Shown piece by piece: positions 1-7,576 of a DNA stretch of 64,000 bases (positions within the stretch are counted from its first letter, which is position 1; the number at the start of each line of letters is the position of its first letter). Position numbers and translations under genes: made by a program. The notes beneath the pieces were generated by a model. The model ran no database searches. It was given only the letters and a program-made list of their open reading frames with translations, and was not told where the DNA came from. Source of the DNA: a virus; the IMG/VR virus record IMGVR_UViG_3300022752_000001, positions 1-64,000 of that record. One strand, written 5' to 3'.

Positions 1-5
1 TTCAT

Positions 6-1238
6 TTATAACTCCGAACTAAAGTCAATATATGTTGTGGTTGAGCTATTACTAATTACTGATTGAGAATAACCAAGTGAAGCCACTGCAGAGTTTGAAG
101 TGTAAAGCAACATTTGAGTAATTGGTGCTGGCTCATTTGCCGCTGCGTAACCATATATATTAGTTAGATTATTAGTTGTAAGTCTTAATTGGAATTGGGA
201 AGCAGGGCTTGCAGAAACAGTTGGTACACTCCTCATTGGAGCTGGGAATTTTATAAGACCTTCAAGCTGCGTTGTAAAATACATATAACCTTGGAAAAAG
301 AATTTTGTGGCTGCTGTACTGAATATTTTCCAATAATACCTCTGACACAACGCCAACTCCGTCCCATACGGCCTGCGCTCAAATTCGGTTGCGGTTGAGC
401 CTGCTTCGAGTTGAACTCCTGTGATTTCCCATGTTGCACCATTTGTCCCAACAACGCTTGTTGCGCCTGTTGCACCAAGTTTACCTCCGCCCCAAGCACC
501 AGCAGTTCCATTGAAATCAGATCCAACTCCAAGCCCAAAATAAACCCTTATGCCAATTCCGCTGTCGGTAAGCCATGTTCCGCTAGTATCACCAGAGGCA
601 GTTATGGTTTTTTGTTCCCATGTGTTTGCCGATGAAATTGTATATGTAAATGGGTATGCCCTTGCGGTTGCTGAGTTTGCAAATACTCCTCCAAATGTTC
701 CAGTAAGGCTTGACTTGACCCAAAATGACAATGTTACTGATCTTGCTCCAGACGTTCCCCATCCAAGATCAGATGAATTAAGTCCTTCAATAAACTGTCC
801 TAATAAGAAATAGTCCGATGAAACAATCGAATAAGCTGATGACGATGTAATCTTTAATGATTTATTGTTATTTCCAGCACTTTCTGGTGATGATATTGTT
901 ACTTGTTGTGCTGTAAGTTTTGAAGCCTGTGTAAGAGAAAAATTCCACCTATCTAATGTATAACTACCATTAGAAGGAGTCACACTCGCCCCAGCATTCC
1001 TCTGGTCGATCCGCATATCGCCGTTGATGATGCGGTTTCTAAAGGATTGATTATTGAGGTTGTTAACCGTAACTAAGCCGCTTGAACTAACGGAAAGAAT
1101 ATCCTGTGTAGTCGCACCACTATTCCCCCTCGCCAGCTTGATCGTGCCATCGGGTGAGGATGGGACGGAGAGGGTGAAGTTCTGCGTGGCTGTGGAGGAT
1201 TGACCGATCTGGACTGAGTTGGCTTTGATTAGGCTCAT
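6..1238 (-). CDS. Distal tail fibre / receptor-binding protein
   Basis: A 410-residue fibre-type protein. The N-terminal part (MSLIKANSVQIG) carries short hydrophilic repeats. Near residue 65 is the NRIINGDMRIDQRNAG segment that recurs in phage tail proteins upstream of a carbohydrate-binding-like beta domain; the rest is Ser/Thr/Gly-rich beta sequence with an 'ITGVQLEAGSTATEFERRP' stretch typical of the same family. The ATG at 1238 overlaps the upstream stop as ATGA, so the longer reading from 1265 is not needed. It is the last fibre gene before the giant internal protein that starts at position 5 if the genome is circular. Receptor binding is inferred from family and position. Confidence 0.8.
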   Translation of the reverse strand: MSLIKANSVQIGQSSTATQNFTLSVPSSPDGTIKLARGNSGATTQDILSVSSSGLVTVNNLNNQSFRNRIINGDMRIDQRNAGASVTPSNGSYTLDRWNFSLTQASKLTAQQVTISSPESAGNNNKSLKITSSSAYSIVSSDYFLLGQFIEGLNSSDLGWGTSGARSVTLSFWVKSSLTGTFGGVFANSATARAYPFTYTISSANTWEQKTITASGDTSGTWLTDSGIGIRVYFGLGVGSDFNGTAGAWGGGKLGATGATSVVGTNGATWEITGVQLEAGSTATEFERRPYGTELALCQRYYWKIFSTAATKFFFQGYMYFTTQLEGLIKFPAPMRSVPTVSASPASQFQLRLTTNNLTNIYGYAAANEPAPITQMLLYTSNSAVASLGYSQSVISNSSTTTYIDFSSEL

Positions 1239-1486
1239 GGTTTTTCTCCAAGGACTTGCGGCCACACGGCCTTGATCTCATCGGGCGAGTTACCAGCAAT
1301 CTCGGTTTGGGTCACATCCCGCAAAGCCTGTTTCTTGGAGGCAATCTCAGCCTGTTTTGCGGAATCGCCAGCCTCAACTGCCTTCATAAATTCGATGTCG
1401 AGCGAGGCAAGGAGGGGCTGGCGAACCCCACGCCATTTATTTTTCCAGATGGCCTTAGCCTTGTCGGGGTTGATGGTAATGCTCAT
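1235..1486 (-). CDS. Small protein beside tail fibre (possible fibre assembly factor)
   Basis: 83 residues, hydrophilic and mostly helical by composition (MSITINPDKAKAIWKNKWR; 'AKQAEIASKKQALRDVTQ'). It starts at an ATGA overlap with the gene upstream and ends in an ATGA overlap with the fibre gene downstream, so all three are translationally coupled. Small proteins of this type commonly sit next to phage tail fibres, where they may act as assembly chaperones; that role is inferred from location only. Confidence 0.75.
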   Translation of the reverse strand: MSITINPDKAKAIWKNKWRGVRQPLLASLDIEFMKAVEAGDSAKQAEIASKKQALRDVTQTEIAGNSPDEIKAVWPQVLGEKP

Positions 1487-1671
1487 TCGGCGTACTCCCA
1501 AGCGTTGCGGAAGGTTCTGTCGGAAGGAACTTCGGAGGCATCCACAATCTTGTACGGACGGCCAGCGGGAACGTCCTTGACGGCAAGCTCCTCGATGGTT
1601 CCGTTCCAGTTGGGGGATGGAACAATGACGGCCACGCCGCCTTCGGTGGTTTGGTAGATAATTCGTTTCAT
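1483..1671 (-). CDS. Conserved small phage protein (MKRIIYQT...GGVAVI type)
   Basis: 62 residues. The opening MKRIIYQTTEGGVAVIVPSP and the later 'DVPAGRPYKIVD' and 'FRNAWEY' segments match a small family I recall from phage tail fibre regions, always without a known function. The ATG at 1671 lies one base after the upstream stop, so the longer reading from 1683 is unlikely. It forms a coupled trio with the next two genes. Confidence 0.75.
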   Translation of the reverse strand: MKRIIYQTTEGGVAVIVPSPNWNGTIEELAVKDVPAGRPYKIVDASEVPSDRTFRNAWEYAE

Positions 1672-1672
1672 A

Positions 1673-2173
1673 TTATGAGCCAAAAATTATTACGCAGGCG
1701 GTTGATGGATCGGCAACATAACCAGCTCCAGAAAAATCATTTGTACATTGAAGCCTTATTGAGGATGTGGATTGCGAAAAATTTGGACCAACCCCCCATT
1801 GGTTCATATATGCGTCAAGATATGAGTCAACTCCATGAGTTGCAAAGGCGTAGTCGGAATTGCTCATGGAGGTCGAAAAGTTAATTGTATAATCACCCGT
1901 TCCATTATCCGTAATCGAGCTAACATTAAAATCATCCCGAATCGCAACTGTTCCAGTTCCATTAAAATTCACCCAAGCCTTCGCCGTGCGCTTGGCCACG
2001 TTGTCGGCTTCCGTGCCGCTGGTGGAGAGTTTCCCATAGGTGATCGCCCCATCGCTTACCTTTGCCGTGGTGACTGCGCTTGAGGCTAGATCGTCAGCCG
2101 TGACGGACGCATCAGGCAATCCACCAGCGGAGATACCTGTGATTGTTCCAGTTCCGTTGATTGAGATGGGCAT
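1673..2173 (-). CDS. Short tail fibre protein
   Basis: 166 residues. The N-terminus (MPISINGTGTITGISAGGLP) followed by 'VTADDLASSAVTTAKVSDGAIT' type repeats is a recurring phage fibre head. The C-terminal half has the 'KAWVNFNGTGTVAIRDDFNV' beta domain found at the ends of short fibres. It is tightly packed in the fibre operon. Attachment or fibre-tip function is inferred. Confidence 0.8.
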   Translation of the reverse strand: MPISINGTGTITGISAGGLPDASVTADDLASSAVTTAKVSDGAITYGKLSTSGTEADNVAKRTAKAWVNFNGTGTVAIRDDFNVSSITDNGTGDYTINFSTSMSNSDYAFATHGVDSYLDAYMNQWGVGPNFSQSTSSIRLQCTNDFSGAGYVADPSTACVIIFGS

Positions 2174-2174
2174 A

Positions 2175-3491
2175 TTAAACCACCGTCCAAACCCCGCCTG
2201 TCGGGATTGTTACAGTGACTCCTGTGTTCACGGCGATCGGGCCGGCCGACACTGCGTTTTTATTGCTGGTCATCGTGTAGTCTGTTGTCACGGTTTGATC
2301 ATTCTCCCAGAAAATTTTATCAGATCCACCCCCGACAGCCCCCGCGGCTATGGTGATCGCGTTGGATGTAACCGATGTCACCCGACCTTTTGCGTCTACT
2401 GTGATGGTTGGAATGGATGAAGTACTTCCGTAACTGCCAGCCGTTACTCCGGTGGAAGCCAGGGTGGCTGTTCCTGTAACATTTGCTGATCCGTCAAAAA
2501 CCCCGGAAGTGTAAGAAACATCGCCCGTAATGCCGATTGTCCGCCCGGTAGCCAGACTTGTAGCGGTTGCGGCGTTGCCGGTGCAAGAGCCTGCCGAACC
2601 AGACACGTTCCCGGTAACATTTCCCGTAACGTTTCCAGTCACATTTCCAGTTACGCCGCCTGTAGCCGTAATCGCTCCGGTGACTGCCAAGGTCCCAGAT
2701 AATGTCTGAGATGCCCCTGCTATCGTGCCGGTTAAGGTCGGAGAAGCTGACATAACTACGTTGCCTGTGCCAGTAATAGCGTTGGATACCAGGGATTTGT
2801 CGGAGCCCGTAAAAACGGCTTGAAGCGCTGTAGTCGAAGAAACGATTGGAGCAGTTGTAAAAGTGCTAGCCCCCGATACCGAAAGAGTGTTTAACGCGGT
2901 ATCTCCTCCAATTGTGACTGTTCCAGTAGGCCCGACACTAAGGCGGGCAACCCCGTTTGTCGTCAAAGCTGTTGTGTTGGCTGCAGGAAAATACACGCCT
3001 GTGTCTTCGTCCCCAAAAGTTGTAATGGATGGGGCAGAGGCTGTTCCTGCTGAAAACTTAAAAGCTCCTGATATACCTGACCCAGCCGCTTCCCACCCAG
3101 AAGCCGTCTTTACTTTCATTCCAGGCATTGAGGTCGAATAATATAAATCGCCGGTTTGAACTGCCGACCCATCCAGGCGGAGAGTTGGGTCAGTGGCGCT
3201 AGTTCCTATAAATGTTGTGTAGTACCGGTTCAGCTCGCCGAGCTTGTCATAAACGGTTTGAACCTTGGTCATGTTGTTCGAAACGTTTACGACCTGCGTA
3301 TTGCTTCCCGCCACAGTATTGATGGAAGCTATATTGGTCGCGTTTGTTAAAACGCTACTGATACTGTTTGAGACAACATCAATCGAAGAAAGGTTTCCGG
3401 CTACTACGGCGATATCCCCGCTATCAACCGTAGCAGTACCTCCAATGGCGGAATCTCCGATGACTGTTACCGGGGTGATTACTTCGCTCAT
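2175..3491 (-). CDS. Repeat-rich tail fibre protein
   Basis: 438 residues, very rich in Thr, Gly, Ser and Val. The middle carries at least five tandem VTGN/VSGN units (forward 2605-2660), encoded by a 12-base DNA repeat, followed by 'NAATATSLATGRTIGITGDV', a motif common in trimeric phage fibres. An earlier 'GDEDTGVYFPA' segment is also typical of fibre shafts. Its start overlaps the stop of the gene upstream (3488-3491). Role: structural shaft, inferred. Confidence 0.8.
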   Translation of the reverse strand: MSEVITPVTVIGDSAIGGTATVDSGDIAVVAGNLSSIDVVSNSISSVLTNATNIASINTVAGSNTQVVNVSNNMTKVQTVYDKLGELNRYYTTFIGTSATDPTLRLDGSAVQTGDLYYSTSMPGMKVKTASGWEAAGSGISGAFKFSAGTASAPSITTFGDEDTGVYFPAANTTALTTNGVARLSVGPTGTVTIGGDTALNTLSVSGASTFTTAPIVSSTTALQAVFTGSDKSLVSNAITGTGNVVMSASPTLTGTIAGASQTLSGTLAVTGAITATGGVTGNVTGNVTGNVTGNVSGSAGSCTGNAATATSLATGRTIGITGDVSYTSGVFDGSANVTGTATLASTGVTAGSYGSTSSIPTITVDAKGRVTSVTSNAITIAAGAVGGGSDKIFWENDQTVTTDYTMTSNKNAVSAGPIAVNTGVTVTIPTGGVWTVV

Positions 3492-5212
3492 ATGATCGGC
3501 ATGATCCCCCCGAGCGAGAAGTTCTGCGCCTGAACCCGAATTGAATGGTGCTCTCCGGTTTTCGATTCCCTGAGTTCATCGCGAAGAAGCATAAGTGCTT
3601 TTTGTTCGTGAATGGCGGATTGCTCGGCGTTGCTTGTGATTGTCAAAGCGGCCAGGGCCATATTAAAGATGGCGGGGTAGTTTTTAATACTCATAACGTC
3701 GCTGTCGTTGGTTTTGTAGACCGGACGTTTTTTGACTAATAGACGGACGTACGAGCTGCTGGCCCAGTTTCCGCGAACAAAATAAGCACGATACTGAACA
3801 TTGTTTACCCTGGTCTCGCCCCTGGCGACCATGCAAGGCGAAGCGGTCAGGTTGGAAGGGTTGTTGGAATCAATATCCGTCTGTTGATACCCGGGACCGT
3901 TTTCCTTGAAGTCGTAAAATTCGTCGTAGACTGGGATTGGAGACCCATTGAAAGTGGCCCCAAGAATGGCCTCCACGTCGTTGGGCACGTAAACAAGACC
4001 GTCTGTCTGGTTAATTGTAAGTGTATAGGTCTTGATTGTGCCTACAAAAGTACCCATCCGCATGCACTGCTCTTCGCTTTGGTTGATGTAGCGAGTCAAC
4101 TCCGAGTCGGACAAACGCAAACCGTTGGGGGCCTCAAGAGCAAATCTGGCTTTCATATAACCAAGAGTTCCGGGGATAGCTGTCGACAAAGCCGTCGTGT
4201 AGGTTCCGTGCCGTTTAGATTCCAGCTCCACATTGAGCTCTTCTTCCAACATCTTAATAGCCTCGGCTTCAAACTTGGCGGCTTGGTCCAAGTTGAGTTG
4301 CGCGTTTTTTGATGATAGTGAAAGCGCAGTCAAAGCCAGGACAGCTAACTTAACGATCTGGTAGTTGGACACAGGAAGTGCAGCTGTATCAGAGACAATG
4401 TAGCTGTAAGTCGGAAGGGTCAGGCCATCCTTGACTCCGTAACGTAGCGAAGACAACAACAACCGTTTTTTGGTAATCAGGAGGTCTTGAGCCTTGTTGA
4501 CCAGGTCAAACAGTTTTGCGTCCTCAAGCTTGATGCCAAACTCAAGATCCAAACCAAGCTTGGCCCGAACATACCCCATTGTGCCAACGGCATGAGTAGA
4601 AAGTTTTGATTGGTAAACAAGCCGACGAGCTTCCTCGACTGTCATATCGGTCTTGTATGCCATGTGCTCTACGGCTTTGGCTTGGAGACTGGTCGCCATA
4701 TCTACTTGATTGTTTTCCTCGCGCCAGAGGGCAAGAACCATCAGCTTCAAAGCTTCGAGGTCAGAAATAATCAATTCGTCCGAATCATTTGCCACCTCGA
4801 CCATCTTTTTCTTGCCCGTAACAATTACGCTTGTGGGAACAGGGCTAACCGAAGAATCAATTCTGAATTGAATGACGTTAGCGGTTGAACCGATAGGTTC
4901 AAAGTTTAGGGGCACCAAATCGCCGTCATCATGAATAAAAACGTAAGCGTTATCACAAAGCAATACGTTGCCTGCTGCAAGGCTGGCATTATTGTTTTTA
5001 GCCACACGAACAATCGACTCCAACTGAGAGGGCAAAGTAAACACACCGGAGGTAACATCAACCTTGTACTTGGCAACCGCCCCCACCCACGCACGGATTG
5101 CGTGAAGTCGGCGCTGAGCCTGGTTGACGCGTTGAACCACCCGAGCGTCCGTTGAAGGAACGCCGTTGTCGACGACGCGCGCGATTTCAGATTTGATTTC
5201 GCCAAATGTCAT
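3488..5212 (-). CDS. Neck/tail structural protein with three repeated adaptor-like domains
   Basis: 574 residues in three related blocks, each opening with a helical segment: residues about 1-40 (MTFGEIKSEIARVVD... VQRVNQAQRRL), about 210-245 (GYVRAKLGLDLEFGI... LVNKAQDLL) and about 350-390 (GYMKARFALEAPNGL... YINQSEEQC). The first and last continue into beta segments (YKVDVTSGVFTLPSQLESI; YTLTINQTDGLVYVPNDVEAI). This resembles single-domain phage proteins in which a helical hairpin precedes a 'P.qi..I' beta unit, sometimes annotated as head-tail adaptor or tail proteins. The triplication is seen; the neck or tail location is inferred. Confidence 0.6.
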   Translation of the reverse strand: MTFGEIKSEIARVVDNGVPSTDARVVQRVNQAQRRLHAIRAWVGAVAKYKVDVTSGVFTLPSQLESIVRVAKNNNASLAAGNVLLCDNAYVFIHDDGDLVPLNFEPIGSTANVIQFRIDSSVSPVPTSVIVTGKKKMVEVANDSDELIISDLEALKLMVLALWREENNQVDMATSLQAKAVEHMAYKTDMTVEEARRLVYQSKLSTHAVGTMGYVRAKLGLDLEFGIKLEDAKLFDLVNKAQDLLITKKRLLLSSLRYGVKDGLTLPTYSYIVSDTAALPVSNYQIVKLAVLALTALSLSSKNAQLNLDQAAKFEAEAIKMLEEELNVELESKRHGTYTTALSTAIPGTLGYMKARFALEAPNGLRLSDSELTRYINQSEEQCMRMGTFVGTIKTYTLTINQTDGLVYVPNDVEAILGATFNGSPIPVYDEFYDFKENGPGYQQTDIDSNNPSNLTASPCMVARGETRVNNVQYRAYFVRGNWASSSYVRLLVKKRPVYKTNDSDVMSIKNYPAIFNMALAALTITSNAEQSAIHEQKALMLLRDELRESKTGEHHSIRVQAQNFSLGGIMPII

Positions 5213-6036
5213 CAGGTAGTCGGGTAGTAAGGAATCCTTCTAACCGTCCCGTTGATTGTTACGTGAAGCCATCCAACAGCAGTAGCTGGCAGAGCGGGTC
5301 CGCCACCTGCGGAAGCTGATGTAGTCGATGTTGTGGCGGAAGGCAGAACCACGCTCCCTGCAGTTAAAGCTCCTGTCGTTGTGATATTAGCGGCGGTCAA
5401 CAAACCTGCGGAGTTGATAGAGGCCGCCGTGAGAGAAAGCGACCCGCCCGTGATTGCCCCAGTACCAACATTAATTGCAGTGGCTGAAACAGTACCGCCA
5501 GAGGAAGTAATGTTCCCGGATGCGGTAATAGCTCCGGCCGTAATGCTCAAGCTCCCGCTAGATACGGTAATCCCATCTGTTGTAGAAATACCGCCCGTGA
5601 TTGCTAGAGTTCCGCTAGTGGGGTGAATAAGAGCCGGAGTTGTAAGCGAAGTGTCTGTCTTAATCGCCCCGACAACATCAAGCTTTGTCGTTGGGGTTTC
5701 TGTACCAATTCCAACTCGACCCGCGTAGGTGCCCGTATTGTCAATCGAAAGGGCGGGGTTGATCAATCGAATGTTTCCACCCGAGACAGTAAACCCGCTG
5801 GTAAACGTGTTCTGCGCGCTGATTGAAATCCATCCTCCGTTGTAGATCTTTAGAGTTGGATTGGCCGTGGAAGAGTCCAACCAGATCTTGGACTGATCAT
5901 TTGGAGCCGTTGTGCTAAGTACAAACACGCTGGCGTCGGAAACGGGTACAGAAAGGTTTTCTGCAAACAAAGCCAGCAACTCTTGGGGAGTTGAGTACTT
6001 TGTGCCGGCTGGAAGTGTAGATGCGAGTAGAGCCAT
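5212..6036 (-). CDS. Tail fibre protein with GIGTxxPxxKLDV repeat motif
   Basis: 274 residues. After an N-terminal helix (LLALFAENLSVPVSDASV) there is the 'GRVGIGTETPTTKLDVVGAI' motif typical of phage fibre beta-helices that often precede S74-type chaperone domains, then a Gly/Ser/Thr-rich shaft (ITASGNITSSGGTVSA). It lacks a recognisable C-terminal chaperone; it ends in a short basic tip (NGTVRRIPYYPTT). Fibre role is inferred from composition and neighbours. Confidence 0.75.
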   Translation of the reverse strand: MALLASTLPAGTKYSTPQELLALFAENLSVPVSDASVFVLSTTAPNDQSKIWLDSSTANPTLKIYNGGWISISAQNTFTSGFTVSGGNIRLINPALSIDNTGTYAGRVGIGTETPTTKLDVVGAIKTDTSLTTPALIHPTSGTLAITGGISTTDGITVSSGSLSITAGAITASGNITSSGGTVSATAINVGTGAITGGSLSLTAASINSAGLLTAANITTTGALTAGSVVLPSATTSTTSASAGGGPALPATAVGWLHVTINGTVRRIPYYPTT

Positions 6037-6039
6037 AAT

Positions 6040-6735
6040 TTAACTTGTGCCTCCTAAAAGTTCGTTTCCTATAATTGTCAGGGTATTCCCCTGAGTTACG
6101 ACCGCTTTAGAAGTCGCAACATAAGCTGTTCCTGTGCCCAAATTGCCGCCATTCACCCCAACACTATTTCCCCCAACCAAGTAAGAAGAAGGCCAGGTTC
6201 CGTGTGTGTAATTGTACCGACCCTGAAAGCTATACCCAGGATCAATGCCAGCCCCACCGCCACCGTCCCCCAAGGCATTATTGTCACGATTTTGTGTTAT
6301 GGCATGCCCCCCTGATCCACCCGAACCAATTACCCCGCTATTTTGAATGGTAAGCGGGTAACTCAATAAAATGGCTGGTCCGCCTGGCTCAGAGTTGACG
6401 GCTTGCCCAGTTTGATCACAACAACCGCTGGAGCTAGCTGCACCGCCTTTTCCAGCAATAACGCCATTTGCGGGGCTATTTGTTGTGCCTCCGCTGGTGG
6501 CCGGCACAATAAGCTTAATATTTGACCCTGCGGGCCAAGACCCTGTTTGCAAAGAGTAAGTGCTTGTGGAGGTACTTCCAATGTTTCCAAGGACAGTAAA
6601 CTCTACGGTTGCTCCAGTGCCCACATAAGGATACTGAGCTTCAAACAATGTGCGTAAATTAAGGTTGTAGGAGTTGGTATCAGCGGTACCGATATTCAGC
6701 TTGAATGTCGCGCTGTCGACGATGCTAACCATCAT
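6040..6735 (-). CDS. Glycine-rich fibre adhesin
   Basis: 231 residues. The middle and C-terminal parts hold glycine-rich runs (GKGGAASSSG, GSGGSGGHA, GDGGGGAGIDPG) separated by a 'GGPAILLSYPLTIQNSGVI' beta segment. This layout resembles gp38-type and lambda-side-fibre adhesins, where glycine-rich loops or polyglycine helices carry host-range residues. The similarity is by pattern only. It lies between two other fibre genes in the same operon. Confidence 0.65.
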   Translation of the reverse strand: MMVSIVDSATFKLNIGTADTNSYNLNLRTLFEAQYPYVGTGATVEFTVLGNIGSTSTSTYSLQTGSWPAGSNIKLIVPATSGGTTNSPANGVIAGKGGAASSSGCCDQTGQAVNSEPGGPAILLSYPLTIQNSGVIGSGGSGGHAITQNRDNNALGDGGGGAGIDPGYSFQGRYNYTHGTWPSSYLVGGNSVGVNGGNLGTGTAYVATSKAVVTQGNTLTIIGNELLGGTS

Positions 6736-6739
6736 GGCG

Positions 6740-7342
6740 TTAGCTCACGTACCCAAAGGATATGGTTGCGTTGGCGACAGTGCCTGAAAGATTTGAAAAA
6801 GTAGCTGTTACGCTCGTACCCGCGGCAATTACTGTTCCATTAGCCAGTGCAGGAGAAAGCGTGATTGTAGCCGACCCAGACCCGAAAGTAGTCGTCACGG
6901 CTGTATTAATTGTCATGGCATGTGTAGTTTTAAAAAGAACAACCGTTTGGGTGTTGTAGGGTTGAAAAACATTTGCGCTCACCTGTTGGCGAAGGCTGGT
7001 AGACCCAGCGGCCGTAATAAGACCCTGATCGTTTACAGTAAATGTAGGTACAGCACTATTTGAGCCATAAGAGCCAGCGGTCAACCCGGAACGGGTTTCA
7101 AGATTTTCAGGGAGAATTGTACCAAGAGCAATTTTGGCCCCGGTAATGGTGCGGGCGGCAATCTTATCAGTCGTCACCGACGAATTTGAAAGCTGCTGAG
7201 AGGACACTGAACCGCTGGATAGAATATTCCCACGAAGTTCTGAAATAGCAATTTTCTTGGTAACAGAAGAATTTACGACCGGAAACACATCCGTGCTGCT
7301 CAAAGTCCCTGAAAAAGATTGAAGGTCGGTAATCTTAGGCAT
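6740..7342 (-). CDS. Tail fibre protein
   Basis: 200 residues. It begins with MPKITDLQSFSGTLSSTDVFPVVN, a fibre N-terminal form ('DLpslG.ls.tDvlpVvd') often seen in phages, followed by 'VTTDKIAARTITGAKIA' repeats and a 'SNSAVPTFTVNDQGLITAAG' motif typical of fibre shafts. First of the fibre cluster after the big tail protein. It probably attaches to the tail through its N-terminus (inference). Confidence 0.75.
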   Translation of the reverse strand: MPKITDLQSFSGTLSSTDVFPVVNSSVTKKIAISELRGNILSSGSVSSQQLSNSSVTTDKIAARTITGAKIALGTILPENLETRSGLTAGSYGSNSAVPTFTVNDQGLITAAGSTSLRQQVSANVFQPYNTQTVVLFKTTHAMTINTAVTTTFGSGSATITLSPALANGTVIAAGTSVTATFSNLSGTVANATISFGYVS

Positions 7343-7375
7343 AGCGGAATCTCCTATTCTGGGCTACTGGCTCCT

Positions 7376-7576
7376 TTATGTCAATAATGAAGTATCGCTT
7401 TGATCCGTAATAGGTTCGCCAAAAAGGGTCGATCCGCCTGACAAGGTCAAAGTACCGGGCTCAGTGAGTAGTTCTTCCGAAATTACAGAGCTACAAACCT
7501 CTGAGTAATGGAGAAATAAAGAAGTTTCTACAGCGTCAAGCTGTTGCCACTGTGTCTTATTAAGTTCGGTGCTCAT
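7376..7576 (-). CDS. Small unknown protein coupled to large tail protein
   Basis: 66 residues ([20 protein letters not shown]...). Acidic, with an N-terminal amphipathic helix and a Ser/Thr-rich tail; no family recognised. It starts at an ATGA overlap with the stop of the 1207-residue tail protein, so it is translationally coupled to it. It may be a minor tail or assembly factor; nothing in the sequence proves this. Confidence 0.6.
   Translation of the reverse strand: MSTELNKTQWQQLDAVETSLFLHYSEVCSSVISEELLTEPGTLTLSGGSTLFGEPITDQSDTSLLT

Noticed and set aside
2605-2660. Diversity-generating retroelement variable repeat in the fibre gene
   Set aside because: It is a simple 12-base tandem repeat coding VTGN; no reverse transcriptase or template repeat is seen in the window.
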